In this document: piece by piece, positions 1 to 8,852 of the stretch
Position numbering within the stretch: position 1 is the first letter of the stretch
How the letters are laid out: every line of letters begins with the position of its first letter
Source: CAIOGI01 sp964561875
GTDB lineage: Bacteria; Patescibacteriota; Minisyncoccia; Phycocordibacterales; PALSA-1337
NCBI GenBank assembly: GCA_964561875.1
Contig: CAZLQL010000005.1
Location: 1 to 52,755, forward strand
DNA: 52,755 bases
Direction: 5' to 3'
Notes under the pieces: model-generated
What the model was told of the DNA's origin: nothing
The model's database searches: none
What the model saw: only the letters and a program-made list of their open reading frames with translations
Made by a program: the position numbers and the translations under genes

Positions 1-87
1 GGCTCAGTTCTGCCAAAACAGCTACGGGCCCTTCATTAACCAAAACAAATACAGAAAATACTATAACGCATATTTTGTATAAAATCA

Positions 88-117
88 AAGTATAAAAAAG
101 AACTGCCTATTGGCAGT
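88..117 (-). terminator. Rho-independent terminator after the AraC-type gene
   Basis: A six-base-pair hairpin (ACTGCC/GGCAGT, loop TATT, 102-117) is followed on the minus strand by a T-rich run. It sits just past the stop codon of the AraC-type gene. Confidence 0.75.
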
Positions 118-127
118 GTCTTCGTGT

Positions 128-493
128 TTATATTTCTCCATGCTTGATTGCCCTTTTAAGCTCAAGCAAATCCATACCAAGAACTTGTACAGATATGATA
201 GCCATATGTGCACTAGCCCTAAACCCTGCTCTTATTGACGCTTCTTCGAATGAAAGTCTAGGGTTATTTAAAATTTCTGCTATTGCTATACCCAACCTTT
301 CGATAGATATATAAAGTAATGGTGGGTAACCAAACATCTCCTTGAAGTCTCTAGAAAGTTTGGAACCACCGACTCCATACTCTTTTGCAAAATTAATTAA
401 TTTGAACCTTTCTGTTGGTTTTGTATCAAATCTCTGACATAGCGCTGACAAAGCAATGTTAATCCTTCTTCTAGCATCATTTCGAGTGCTCAT
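128..493 (-). CDS. AraC-type helix-turn-helix protein (DNA-binding domain only)
   Basis: A 121-residue protein made almost entirely of an AraC/XylS-like double helix-turn-helix. Residues about 35-60 (YGVGGSKLSRDFKEMFGYPP) match the first HTH and its connecting helix, and 75-105 (LSFEEASIRAGFRASAHM) the second. There is no effector-binding domain, so it would be a stand-alone DNA binder. A purine-rich site (GGAGAAAGGA) precedes the ATG, and its own terminator follows. It lies 3' of ddl on the same strand. Its target is unknown; the last part of the second HTH is divergent, so DNA binding is inferred from family resemblance only. Confidence 0.7.
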   Translation of the reverse strand: MSTRNDARRRINIALSALCQRFDTKPTERFKLINFAKEYGVGGSKLSRDFKEMFGYPPLLYISIERLGIAIAEILNNPRLSFEEASIRAGFRASAHMAIISVQVLGMDLLELKRAIKHGEI

Positions 494-519
494 ATTTTCC
501 TTTCTCCGAAACTATTATA

Positions 520-1503
520 TCAGTACTTTCCTCTTTTTAAAGCGAGAGTAATAATATGGTCAAAGAAATGTGGCAAAGATGATCCTACTGATGATAGTGC
601 CTTTGGAAAAAGTGATTCTTCTGTAAGTCCTGGTAATGTATTTGTCTCAAGAACAAATATTCCTCTACTAGGAGAAACTATAAAATCAGTTCTTGAATAA
701 TGTTCTAGGCCAAGTGAAGTATGTACTTTTCTAGCTATTTCTTCTAAATCTTTTTTTATTCTAAAATCAAAATTTCCTGGCACTATCTCTTCTGTTCCTG
801 AATTTTCACCACTATATTTTGCATCATAATCAAAAAAATCTTTTTTATGTCTTATTTCTACAGGGGGTAAAGCATATAGAAACTCATCTCTGTACCAGTC
901 TATAATTCCGACAGTTGCCTCTACACCCTTTACAAACTCTTCAACTATAACCATATCACTATACTTAAATGCTAACTTGATAGCAGAATCTAATTCTGAT
1001 AAATTTTTAACTATTGAAACACCTACAGAAGAACCACTTGTTGCTGGTTTGACAATAAATGGTGGTGGAAATTTATTTAAGACAGTTCTCAAACTTTCTT
1101 CTACTACATCATCAATAGATTCGAAAACAACATAGCTAGGTGTTCTTATACCATGTTTTTCAAATACTTCTTTTGAAAGAACTTTATTCATACCAAGTAT
1201 GGATGCAAATGATCCCGATCCAGTGTGTGGAATATTATACATCTCAAACATGTGTTGTATTTTTCCATCCTCACCATACTTTCCGTGAAGAGCATTGAAA
1301 ACTACATCTATATTTGAAAGCAATTCATGAGGTGTCTTTTCCATTCCATTATGGTGCCATTTACCATCCTTAGAAATAAAAATATCCTTAGATATGTATC
1401 TATCTTCTTTTAGATTTTTTAATACTGTGGCTCCAGATTTTAGAGACACTTCATATTCATCGCTTGGACCACCACGTAGTACTCCTACTCTGATTTTGTG
1501 CAT
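520..1503 (-). CDS. ddl: D-alanine--D-alanine ligase
   Basis: Cytoplasmic ATP-grasp enzyme joining two D-alanines for the peptidoglycan precursor. At 327 residues it is normal for the family. Visible signatures are the N-terminal VLRGGPSDEYEVSLKSG, the ATP-grasp segment VKPATSGSSVGVSIVKN near residue 150, and the C-terminal metal/phosphate block ETNTLPGLTEESLFP. The ATG is set by a TATAAT box ending only six bases upstream, so the message is probably leaderless. It lies between uvrC and an AraC-type gene on the same strand. Confident assignment. Confidence 0.96.
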   Translation of the reverse strand: MHKIRVGVLRGGPSDEYEVSLKSGATVLKNLKEDRYISKDIFISKDGKWHHNGMEKTPHELLSNIDVVFNALHGKYGEDGKIQHMFEMYNIPHTGSGSFASILGMNKVLSKEVFEKHGIRTPSYVVFESIDDVVEESLRTVLNKFPPPFIVKPATSGSSVGVSIVKNLSELDSAIKLAFKYSDMVIVEEFVKGVEATVGIIDWYRDEFLYALPPVEIRHKKDFFDYDAKYSGENSGTEEIVPGNFDFRIKKDLEEIARKVHTSLGLEHYSRTDFIVSPSRGIFVLETNTLPGLTEESLFPKALSSVGSSLPHFFDHIITLALKRGKY

Positions 1504-1509
1504 ATGTTA

Positions 1510-1515
1510 ATTATA
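1510..1515 (-). promoter_or_regulatory. -10 box of ddl, leaderless arrangement
   Basis: TATAAT on the minus strand, then six bases, then the ddl ATG. A start about seven bases after the -10 box puts +1 on the A of the ATG. No clear -35 box is visible. Confidence 0.55.
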
Positions 1516-1525
1516 CCTTGTTTTA

Positions 1526-2728
1526 TTATTTTGCTAAAAATGTTTTCCCCCTTAATTTTTTATGATAAGTTATAGCAAATCTATGTGACTCAGAATTTGC
1601 TCTTAATATCATTTCCTTATGTTGCTTGACTATATTTTCATCTCCTAAAAAATACGATGGTTTGTGTGAATCGTCTTTTACTACAGAAACTACTGGTACA
1701 TCTATATTTAACTCTTTTAAAACCTTAATTGTTACATTTCTTTGTGTAATACCTCCATCTACAACTACAAGATCTGGCATTCTCCATTCTGGATGATTGA
1801 ATCTTCGTTTTAAAACTTCTTTTATCGAAGCTGTATCATTATTTACGTCTTTACTAATTTTAAATTTTCTATATTGATCTGGTGAAGTATTTGAACCTTC
1901 AGTCACAGTCATTACACCAACTGTATTTTTTCCTGATAGATGTGCTATATCGTAGGACTCTATTCTATACGGTCCTTGCTTCGTATTTATTTCCTCAATA
2001 TCTTTTTTAATTAATGCCACGTCTCTAATATGTGATAAAGCATATAAAGTCTTTTTAATTTCATTGGCTTTTTCAAACTTTAGCAAACTTGCACTATTTG
2101 CCATTTCGTCTTCAAGATTTTTAATTAATTCTTTTTTCTTACCATTGAAAAATAGTATTAGGTTCTTAATTGTTTTTTCATATTCATCTTTATTTAAATC
2201 CGGAGATAAACCGATAGCTCTGTAGAACTTTTCATAATGTGACATGTTTGCTTTTTCATCACGAAATGGAAATATCTTCCTAATTATTTTTAATGCTTCT
2301 CTAAGTAAAGAACCGTGTGGATATGGGCCAAATACTTCTCTGGTCTCAAAATCTAGTGTAGTCATATCTTTACCTCTTACTGTAAACACTCTCGGAAATT
2401 CTTCTTTTGTAATGACAATGTAAGAATAACTCTTATCATCTTTTTCTTTTGTATTGAAATACGGCCTATATTTCTTAATTAAATTACTCTCAAGGATAAT
2501 AGCCTCTAGAACAGAATCTGTTTGTTCAAAATCGATCTTATTTGCTTTTTCAAGCATTTCTACAAGTAATTGACCTCTAGATTCTATTAGTTTGTCAGAA
2601 TAATAGCTTTTCACTCTATCTTTTAGAGAAGTTGCACGTCCAATATATAAGATATTGCCATCTTTATCTTTGAAAAAGTAGACTCCAGGTGAGTCTGGTA
2701 AGTGTGAATATTTGGATTGACTTGACAT
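1526..2728 (-). CDS. uvrC: UvrC-like excinuclease subunit lacking the C-terminal HhH domain
   Basis: Nuclease subunit of UvrABC, which cuts on both sides of a lesion. The GIY-YIG domain is at about residues 10-90 (GVYFF...ILYIG), the UVR helix pair that contacts UvrB near 205-240 (LLKFEKANEIKKTLY), and the RNase H-like 5' incision domain from about 255 to the end (SYDIAHLSGKNTVGVM, LVVVDGG, ESHRFAITYHKKLR). Typical UvrC has about 600 residues; this one has 400 and stops before the tandem helix-hairpin-helix DNA-binding region. It is co-located with uvrA and uvrB. The start is supported by an extended -10 box seven bases upstream. Confidence 0.9.
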   Translation of the reverse strand: MSSQSKYSHLPDSPGVYFFKDKDGNILYIGRATSLKDRVKSYYSDKLIESRGQLLVEMLEKANKIDFEQTDSVLEAIILESNLIKKYRPYFNTKEKDDKSYSYIVITKEEFPRVFTVRGKDMTTLDFETREVFGPYPHGSLLREALKIIRKIFPFRDEKANMSHYEKFYRAIGLSPDLNKDEYEKTIKNLILFFNGKKKELIKNLEDEMANSASLLKFEKANEIKKTLYALSHIRDVALIKKDIEEINTKQGPYRIESYDIAHLSGKNTVGVMTVTEGSNTSPDQYRKFKISKDVNNDTASIKEVLKRRFNHPEWRMPDLVVVDGGITQRNVTIKVLKELNIDVPVVSVVKDDSHKPSYFLGDENIVKQHKEMILRANSESHRFAITYHKKLRGKTFLAK

Positions 2729-2745
2729 AGATAAAATGATATCAT
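2717..2745. promoter_or_regulatory. Overlapping divergent promoters sharing a palindromic -10
   Basis: On the plus strand TTGACT (2717-2722) and TATCAT (2740-2745) are 17 bases apart and fire toward the two small membrane genes. On the minus strand TGATATCAT (2744-2736) is an extended -10 box seven bases before the uvrC ATG. ATGATATCAT (2736-2745) is a perfect palindrome, so both directions use the same core. Confidence 0.5.
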
Positions 2746-2755
2746 CTCATAAGAC

Positions 2756-2787
2756 TTTAGCAAGCATCCGTGTGGATGTAAGCTAAA
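2756..2787 (+). promoter_or_regulatory. 5' leader hairpin before the small membrane gene pair
   Basis: TTTAGC/GCTAAA outer stem (six pairs), a three-base internal loop, and CATCC/GGATG inner stem with loop GTGT. It begins a few bases after the predicted transcription start and ends just before the GGAGG site at 2796-2800. Role unknown; it may protect the 5' end. Confidence 0.5.
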
Positions 2788-2804
2788 CATGCAATGGAGG
2801 TTGT

Positions 2805-2930
2805 ATGATTGAGTTTCTTAAATCGCAAGATCTGGCACAATTAGTAATGGTGTTGTTTGTTTCTGCAATTGCAGTACCACCATTTGTTGATGCAATCAAA
2901 AAAATTATACATTGGAGGAAGGTTGAATGA
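2805..2930 (+). CDS. Small membrane protein, first of an overlapping pair
   Basis: A 41-residue protein starting MIEFLKSQDLAQLVMV, with one hydrophobic helix (about 10-30) and a basic end (IKKIIHWRKVE). The start is fixed by GGAGG four bases upstream. Its stop overlaps the next start as ATGA, indicating translational coupling. It has a promoter and leader hairpin upstream and a terminator after the second gene. The size, one helix and basic tail resemble a holin or type I toxin-like peptide only superficially; no family recognised. Confidence 0.65.
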   Translation: MIEFLKSQDLAQLVMVLFVSAIAVPPFVDAIKKIIHWRKVE

Positions 2931-3079
2931 AAGAAAAGCTTCAACCTTTGGTAATAGCATACGCTCTACCATATCTTCCACTTTTCATCATTTTCTTCGC
3001 AGGTATTCATATACTTGCAGGGATAGCATATTATGTTATCCGAAAAGAAAAGAAACAAAAAACCAGTCGAGCTAACTAG
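2927..3079 (+). CDS. Small membrane protein, second of an overlapping pair
   Basis: A 50-residue protein (MKEKLQPLVIAYALPYLPLF...) with a long hydrophobic stretch at about 8-37, possibly two short helices, and a strongly basic tail (RKEKKQKTSRAN). The start overlaps the preceding stop (ATGA), and GGAGGAAGG lies four bases upstream. The pair forms a self-contained unit antisense to the uvr genes. No family recognised. Confidence 0.65.
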   Translation: MKEKLQPLVIAYALPYLPLFIIFFAGIHILAGIAYYVIRKEKKQKTSRAN

Positions 3080-3098
3080 CCTGACGGGTTTTTTCTTT
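3060..3098 (+). terminator. Terminator of the small membrane gene pair
   Basis: An interrupted hairpin (AACC, GTC and GCT arms pairing with AGC, GAC and GGTT) ends in TTTTTTCTTTT. It begins inside the last codons of the second small gene. Confidence 0.65.
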
Positions 3099-3110
3099 TA
3101 TTTATATAAT

Positions 3111-5720
3111 TTACTTTTTATTTAAAACTTTCTTTAGATATTTTCCTGTATATGACTTTTCATTTCTAGCAACATCTTCAGGTGTACCCTTTGCAACAAC
3201 ATTTCCCCCTCTCATTCCACCTTCTGGACCTATATCTACTATATAGTCTGAACACTTTATAAGGTCTAGATTGTGTTCTATAACAACTACTGTATTTCCC
3301 TTATCCACAAGTCTCTGTAGTATTTCAATTAGTTTATTTACATCCTCGTAGTGCAATCCCACTGTAGGTTCATCTAGTAGGTATATAGTTTTCTGTAAAT
3401 GCGCTCTGTAAAGCTCTGAAGATATCTTTACTCTCTGAGCCTCTCCTCCTGAAAGTGTAGTAGCAGACTGACCAAGCTTGAGATATCCCAATCCTACTTC
3501 ATTTAAAGTTTCCAACCTATCACTGATAGCTGGTATGTCTTCAAAGAATTTCATAGACTCTTCTATAGTCATATGTAGTATCTCGTGTACATTTTTACCT
3601 TTATATTTTATTTCCAAGGTTTCCTTCATGAACCTTTTTCCACCACATACTTCACAAGGAACATATACAGTAGGTAAAAAATGCATTTCAACAGCTATTT
3701 CTCCATTACCCTGACATGCCTCACACCTACCACCCTTAACATTAAAAGAGAATCTACTTGGTCCCCAACCTCTAGCTTTTGCTTCAGGACTATTTGCAAA
3801 CATATCTCTTATATGTGTCCATGCCCCAGTATATGTTGCGGGATTTGAACGTGGAGTTCTTCCTATCGGTGATTGATCTATGAGTATTACCCTACCTACA
3901 TATTCACTTCCTGTAAAACTCTTACAATTTATATTTTCATTTGAACGTTTTCTCTTTTCATATCTAGCCTCTAGATTTCTATGTAATATTTCATACATAA
4001 AAGATGATTTTCCAGATCCAGAAACTCCAGTTATTGTATTGAAACATCCTAGAGGAATATCAACATTCATATTTTTAATATTGAATACCTCACCCCCTCG
4101 CACCATTATCTTACCTTTTGGCTCTCTTCTTACTTTTGGAATTTCTACTTCTTTTTCTCCTCTAAGATATGAAAGTGTTAATGATTTTGAATCATTCTTT
4201 TTTGCAGTAAGTAAATCTTCTAAATATCCAGAAACTACAACATTTCCACCATGAACTCCTGCTCCAGGACCTATATCTACTATATAATCTGAGGCATACA
4301 TCGTATCTTCATCATGTTCTACGACTATAATAGTATTTCCTATATCACGAAGATGAAGTAAGGTTTTAATCAATCTATCATTATCTCTCTGATGAAGACC
4401 AATAGTAGGTTCGTCGAGTACATATAAAGCCCCTACTAGACCGCTACCAAGCTGTGATGCTAGTCTTATTCTCTGTGATTCACCGCCAGAGAGAGTCTGT
4501 GCTTTTCTATCAAGTGTAAGGTATTCTATACCCACATTTAACATAAACTGCAATCTAGATTCTATTTCCTTTAATATTACCTTTGCAATTTCCTTTTGTG
4601 TATCAGTAAGACCTATTTTCTCAAAATAAATTTTTGCATCTTCAACAGACATAGATGTAACTCCAACTATGTTTTTACCATCAACTCTAACAGCCAGAGC
4701 CTCCTTTCTAAGTCTTGCCCCATTACATGAATCACAAGGAGTTTCTCCCATGAACTCTCTTGTACCTAGCCCATTACATACTTCACAAGCACCATATGGA
4801 GAGTTGAAAGAAAATAGTCTAGGTTCTATTTCAGGATAAGAAAAACCATCGTATGGACACATAAACTTTACTGACATTAGTTTTTCTTCATCGGGATATT
4901 CTATTTTTATAAGTCCATTTGCTTCATCTATAGCTTTTTCTAAAGCCTCAGAAAGTCTTTCTTTTGCATTCTCAATTTGTTTTTTATCTTTAAATTCACT
5001 TAGATATATTTCATCTACCAAAACATCGATATTATGTTTTTTATTTTTATCAAGTGTAATTTGTTCTCTGAGTTTATACACTTTTCCATCTACTTTTACT
5101 TTTTCATAACCTTTTCCCAATAGATCATAAAGCAACTGATAGTACTCACCTTTTCTACCTAGAACAACTGGCGCATATACTCCTACTTTTTGATTTTCTA
5201 TTACAACACCCATTATCTCTTTCCCCTTTTTATTATATGAAAGTACTTGTGATATGACTGTTTCCAATATTTCTTCTTTTGATATTCTCTTTATTTCTCT
5301 ATCACAGATAAGACAATGCGGTGTACCAACTCTTGCAAATAAAATACGTAAATAGTCATATATTTCAGTTATAGTTGCAACAGTAGATCTAGGATTATTT
5401 GATCTAGACTTTTGATCTATTGATATTGCTGGAGACAAACCCTCTATTTCATCCACATCAGGCTTCTGCATTTGTTTTAGGAATTGTCTAGCATATGAAG
5501 AAAGTGATTCAACATACCTTCTCTGACCTTCAGCAAATATGGTATCGAAAGCAAGAGAAGACTTACCAGATCCAGAGAGGCCCGTTATCGCTATCATCTT
5601 ATTTCTAGGCATTTCTACAGTAATATTCTTCAAATTATGTGTCCTTGCACCCTTCACTACAATTTTTGAAGACTCTATGCTATTACCTTTTTTATTAGTT
5701 TTTTCTTCTTTTTTATTCAT
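3111..5720 (-). CDS. uvrA: UvrABC system protein A
   Basis: Dimeric ABC-type ATPase that finds DNA damage and loads UvrB. Two nucleotide-binding domains are clear: Walker A GLSGSGKSS near residue 50 with LSGGESQR signature and VLDEPTIGLH, then GVSGSGKSS near 570 with LSGGEAQR and LLDEPTVGLH. The second zinc module (CEAC...CEVC) is intact. The first lacks one ligand: the expected CPxC reads CPYD, although CEVC follows. At 869 residues it is slightly shorter than the usual 940. TGATATAGT nine bases before the ATG suggests a near-leaderless message. Confidence 0.97.
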   Translation of the reverse strand: MNKKEEKTNKKGNSIESSKIVVKGARTHNLKNITVEMPRNKMIAITGLSGSGKSSLAFDTIFAEGQRRYVESLSSYARQFLKQMQKPDVDEIEGLSPAISIDQKSRSNNPRSTVATITEIYDYLRILFARVGTPHCLICDREIKRISKEEILETVISQVLSYNKKGKEIMGVVIENQKVGVYAPVVLGRKGEYYQLLYDLLGKGYEKVKVDGKVYKLREQITLDKNKKHNIDVLVDEIYLSEFKDKKQIENAKERLSEALEKAIDEANGLIKIEYPDEEKLMSVKFMCPYDGFSYPEIEPRLFSFNSPYGACEVCNGLGTREFMGETPCDSCNGARLRKEALAVRVDGKNIVGVTSMSVEDAKIYFEKIGLTDTQKEIAKVILKEIESRLQFMLNVGIEYLTLDRKAQTLSGGESQRIRLASQLGSGLVGALYVLDEPTIGLHQRDNDRLIKTLLHLRDIGNTIIVVEHDEDTMYASDYIVDIGPGAGVHGGNVVVSGYLEDLLTAKKNDSKSLTLSYLRGEKEVEIPKVRREPKGKIMVRGGEVFNIKNMNVDIPLGCFNTITGVSGSGKSSFMYEILHRNLEARYEKRKRSNENINCKSFTGSEYVGRVILIDQSPIGRTPRSNPATYTGAWTHIRDMFANSPEAKARGWGPSRFSFNVKGGRCEACQGNGEIAVEMHFLPTVYVPCEVCGGKRFMKETLEIKYKGKNVHEILHMTIEESMKFFEDIPAISDRLETLNEVGLGYLKLGQSATTLSGGEAQRVKISSELYRAHLQKTIYLLDEPTVGLHYEDVNKLIEILQRLVDKGNTVVVIEHNLDLIKCSDYIVDIGPEGGMRGGNVVAKGTPEDVARNEKSYTGKYLKKVLNKK

Positions 5721-5729
5721 TAATAGTTA

Positions 5730-5738
5730 ACTATATCA
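5730..5738 (-). promoter_or_regulatory. Extended -10 box of uvrA
   Basis: TGATATAGT on the minus strand, nine bases before the uvrA ATG, leaving at most two or three untranslated bases. Confidence 0.45.
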
Positions 5739-5812
5739 AGGTTTTGAAAATAGGCAATTTAATTACAATAAACTTACCTAATACAAGAAGTACGAACCAA
5801 ATACAAAATAAA

Positions 5813-6196
5813 CTATTTTGTGAGTAACTCAACCTCTTTTATGATCTCATCTAGTGATACCGCAGCTTTAACCAAGAATTTTTGTGCACCTAAAAGTTTT
5901 GCTTTATCTACATCACTTTGTTTACTAGTATTAGACAACATAATAACTGGAACATTCTTCATGGTCTGATCCATTTTTATCTTTTGTAATATATCGAAAC
6001 CAGTCATACCAGGTAAAAATATATCGAGAACAAAAATGTCTGGCTTTATATTTTTTATCAACTCAAATGCTTCATCACCACTTTTTGCAAGAGATACATT
6101 GTGTCCTGTAGCACCAAATTTTTTCATTAAAATAGATCCTAGAAAAGCATCATCTTCTACCCATATAATATTTTTTGGAGATTTATTTTCATTCAT
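5813..6196 (-). CDS. Single-domain response regulator (CheY-like)
   Basis: A 127-residue receiver domain with no output domain. The acidic pocket (VEDD, residues 13-16), phosphoacceptor Asp58 (VLDIFLPGM), the switch residue in MLSNTS and Lys110 (FLVKAA) are all present, so it should be phosphorylated by a histidine kinase. No kinase is encoded in the window. It probably acts through protein-protein contact, as in CheY or Spo0F. It sits between uvrA and uvrB on the same strand, with a plus-strand orphan gene behind its start. Confidence 0.93.
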   Translation of the reverse strand: MNENKSPKNIIWVEDDAFLGSILMKKFGATGHNVSLAKSGDEAFELIKNIKPDIFVLDIFLPGMTGFDILQKIKMDQTMKNVPVIMLSNTSKQSDVDKAKLLGAQKFLVKAAVSLDEIIKEVELLTK

Positions 6197-6287
6197 ATAT
6201 ACACTATTTTAAACTATTACTAAATATAAGCAATGTTTGTTTATGTAAACACAATAGTGCCAACACTGCCATTACCCATCATAAAAT

Positions 6288-6316
6288 TTGACATGCTTGA
6301 TTATATTATGTATATT
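6288..6316 (+). promoter_or_regulatory. Sigma-70-type promoter for the 65-residue acidic protein
   Basis: TTGACA (6288-6293), 17-base spacer, TATATT (6311-6316). It drives the orphan gene starting at 6349. Confidence 0.75.
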
Positions 6317-6348
6317 TTTGTTAGACAGTAAAACATATGGAGGTATGT

Positions 6349-6546
6349 ATGGATGGAATCAACTCAAAGTCATTTGAGGTTGCGAAAGAAATCGTCTCGA
6401 GGGATCAGCACCCTCGAAAGCCTGTTGTGCAACCAACATCAACCAACATCGTCGATGAGGACGACGGTGATGGCGACACTGACTACAGTGACAGAAGCAA
6501 CTCCGTTAGGAGTCTTCTTCAACGCTTCGGTCTAAGTGCTACATAG
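6349..6546 (+). CDS. Small acidic protein of unknown function
   Basis: A 65-residue protein with a run of acidic residues (VDEDDGDGDTDYSD) in the middle and a basic end (SVRSLLQRFGLSAT). It looks largely disordered. An upstream in-frame ATG at 6337 overlaps the GGAGG motif (6339-6343), so the start at 6349, five bases after it, is preferred. It has a consensus promoter and strong terminator of its own, and is visibly more GC-rich than the flanking genes. No family recognised. The complete expression signals argue that it is real. Confidence 0.65.
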   Translation: MDGINSKSFEVAKEIVSRDQHPRKPVVQPTSTNIVDEDDGDGDTDYSDRSNSVRSLLQRFGLSAT

Positions 6547-6555
6547 CACCAACAG

Positions 6556-6586
6556 ACGACCCCGCCACTAAGACGGGGTCGTTTTT
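6556..6586 (+). terminator. Terminator of the small acidic gene
   Basis: CGACCCCG/CGGGGTCG stem (6557-6564 with 6574-6581), followed by TTTTT. Confidence 0.9.
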
Positions 6587-6629
6587 CATTTTTAGTATTT
6601 ATATCAATTTTCTCTTTACACTATCTTAA

Positions 6630-8807
6630 TCATTTCCTTTTTTCTTTTCTTACACTCTTCCCTACTTTTTTAACTTTTGTTTTCGTACTTTCGTATATTT
6701 TGTTTATCTCTATAAGCTCATCTCTGATAATTGCCGCAGTTTCAAAATCTAGTTCTTTTACAGCTTGTTCCATAGCTTGCTCTTTTTCTTTTATTAATTT
6801 CTTTGGATCAACATCAAGTAGATTTCTATCTAGCTTTATAAGTTCGCTAACAGTTTTATCATGTTCACTACGTAATTCATCTGTAATGTCGTGAATCTTT
6901 TTTATTATGGTTTTTGGTGTGATACCATGTTTTGTATTGTATTCAATCTGTATCTTTCTTCTTCTTTCAGTCTCTTTTATGGCATAATCCATTGCCTTAG
7001 TCATGATATCTGCATATAAAATAACTCTTCCAAATACATTTCTAGCTGCACGGCCTATTATCTGTATGAGTGATGTTTCTGATCTCAAGAATCCAGCCTT
7101 ATCTGCATCTAGAATTCCGATCAGTGAAACCTCTGGTAGATCTAGTCCTTCTCTAAGAAGATTTACACCAACTATTATATCGTATTTACCTCTTCTAAAA
7201 TCAGTAAGTATTGTTATTCTATCTATTGTCTTAATATCACTATGTAAATATTCTGACTTAATTCCCTTTTCTTTTAGATATGAAGAAAGATCCTCAGCCA
7301 TCTTTTTTGTAAGTGTAGTTGCTATAGCTCTTTCACCTTTTTTAATTACCTTTTCAGCTTCTTCTATGAAATCGAATATTTGACCTTTATAGCCATGTTC
7401 TGGTGAGATCATTTTCGGAGCACGTGAATTTTCTGGTGAAAATTCACTCAAATCCTCGGCCGTCGCCTCCGGGGTCTCCTCAAATGACTTAGTATGATCT
7501 GATTTTATTTCCGTCACAGGTTTAACCACAACTATAGGATCTATAAGTCCTGTAGGTCTGATCACTTGTTCAACTGTTTGTTCACTATTCTTTTTTTCAT
7601 ATTCTCCAGGAGTTGCTGAAGTATATATCACTTGCCCAACTCTCTTTTCAAATTCATCAAATTTTAACGGTCTATTATCTTTTGCTGAAGGAAGTCTAAA
7701 GCCGTATTCAACTAGAGTGTTTTTTCTACTTGCATCACCTGCGTACATTCCACCGAGTTGTGGTACCGTAACATGACTTTCATCTATAACAGTCAAAAAA
7801 TCTGGTTTACCATCTGGTGTATGAGGAAAGTATTCAAGTAGACTATCTGGTGCTTCACCTGGAGCTTTACCTGAGAAATGTCTAGAGTAATTCTCTATTC
7901 CATTACAATATCCAACCTCTTTTATAAGTGCCAAATCATATTTTACTCTTCTCTTGAGTCTCTCTGCTTCTAAAAGTTTTCCATTTTTTTCTAACTCTTT
8001 TAGCCTATCCTCCAATTCAGCCTTTATAGTCTCAAAAGCTCTTTTTGATTGTTCATCAGTACTTATAAAATGTTTTGCTGGGAAAATAAAAATTACATCG
8101 TGTTCCTTCTTTATCGAGCGAGATATAGGATCAATTTCAACTATTTCACTTATAGTATTTGCTTCATAACTTATTCTATATATTGTCTTTTCATTTACCG
8201 GCATTATTTCTAGAGTATTTCCAACAGCTCTAAAATTACCAGATTCAAGATCTGCATTTGTCCTTTCAAAATGTAGATGTACCAATCTTCTGATCAGTTC
8301 AGCTCTAGAAAATTCCATCCCCTTTGAAATCTTTAGATTTACTTTTTCATATTCATCAGGAGAACCCAAACCGTATATACATGATACTGATGCTACTATT
8401 ATCACATCTTTCCTAGTAAGAAGTACTTGAGTGCTTGCATGTCTCAACCTATCAATCTCTTCATTTATCATTGCTTCCTTCTCTATATATGTATCAGTTA
8501 CAGGCATATATGCCTCTGGTTGATAGTAATCATAGTAGGACACAAAGTAGTGAACTGCATTTTCAGGAAAAAATTCTCTATACTCTTGAGCTAGTTGAGC
8601 TGCTAGAGTTTTGTTATGAGCTATTACAAGTGTAGGTTTATTATGCTTTGCAATGACATTTGCCATAGTAAAAGTCTTTCCGGAACCAGTTACTCCGAGT
8701 AGTGTTTGATGCCTCATACCCTTATCAAGACCTTGCATCAGGCCCTGTATGGCTTTTGGTTGATCTCCTGCTGGAGACATGTTTTGTGATAGTTTGAAAA
8801 TAGACAT
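6630..8807 (-). CDS. uvrB: UvrABC system protein B
   Basis: DNA-damage verification helicase that receives the lesion from UvrA and recruits UvrC. Walker A GVTGSGKT (residues 38-45), the beta-hairpin YYDYYQPEAY (91-100), the DESH box (342-345), YTSATPGEYE, QIIGRAARN and a C-terminal UVR motif (KELDFETAAIIRDEL) are present. Between IDPIVVVKPV and GQIFDFIEEA there is an insertion of about 42 residues (about 433-474), rich in Glu, Ser and Pro, where most UvrB proteins have only a few residues. Its DNA is locally more GC-rich. At 725 residues it is longer than the usual 670. Confidence 0.97.
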   Translation of the reverse strand: MSIFKLSQNMSPAGDQPKAIQGLMQGLDKGMRHQTLLGVTGSGKTFTMANVIAKHNKPTLVIAHNKTLAAQLAQEYREFFPENAVHYFVSYYDYYQPEAYMPVTDTYIEKEAMINEEIDRLRHASTQVLLTRKDVIIVASVSCIYGLGSPDEYEKVNLKISKGMEFSRAELIRRLVHLHFERTNADLESGNFRAVGNTLEIMPVNEKTIYRISYEANTISEIVEIDPISRSIKKEHDVIFIFPAKHFISTDEQSKRAFETIKAELEDRLKELEKNGKLLEAERLKRRVKYDLALIKEVGYCNGIENYSRHFSGKAPGEAPDSLLEYFPHTPDGKPDFLTVIDESHVTVPQLGGMYAGDASRKNTLVEYGFRLPSAKDNRPLKFDEFEKRVGQVIYTSATPGEYEKKNSEQTVEQVIRPTGLIDPIVVVKPVTEIKSDHTKSFEETPEATAEDLSEFSPENSRAPKMISPEHGYKGQIFDFIEEAEKVIKKGERAIATTLTKKMAEDLSSYLKEKGIKSEYLHSDIKTIDRITILTDFRRGKYDIIVGVNLLREGLDLPEVSLIGILDADKAGFLRSETSLIQIIGRAARNVFGRVILYADIMTKAMDYAIKETERRRKIQIEYNTKHGITPKTIIKKIHDITDELRSEHDKTVSELIKLDRNLLDVDPKKLIKEKEQAMEQAVKELDFETAAIIRDELIEINKIYESTKTKVKKVGKSVRKEKRK

Positions 8808-8852
8808 ATATTTTGTATTTACTATAGCTTAAATATAAGGAATTTATTAGTA

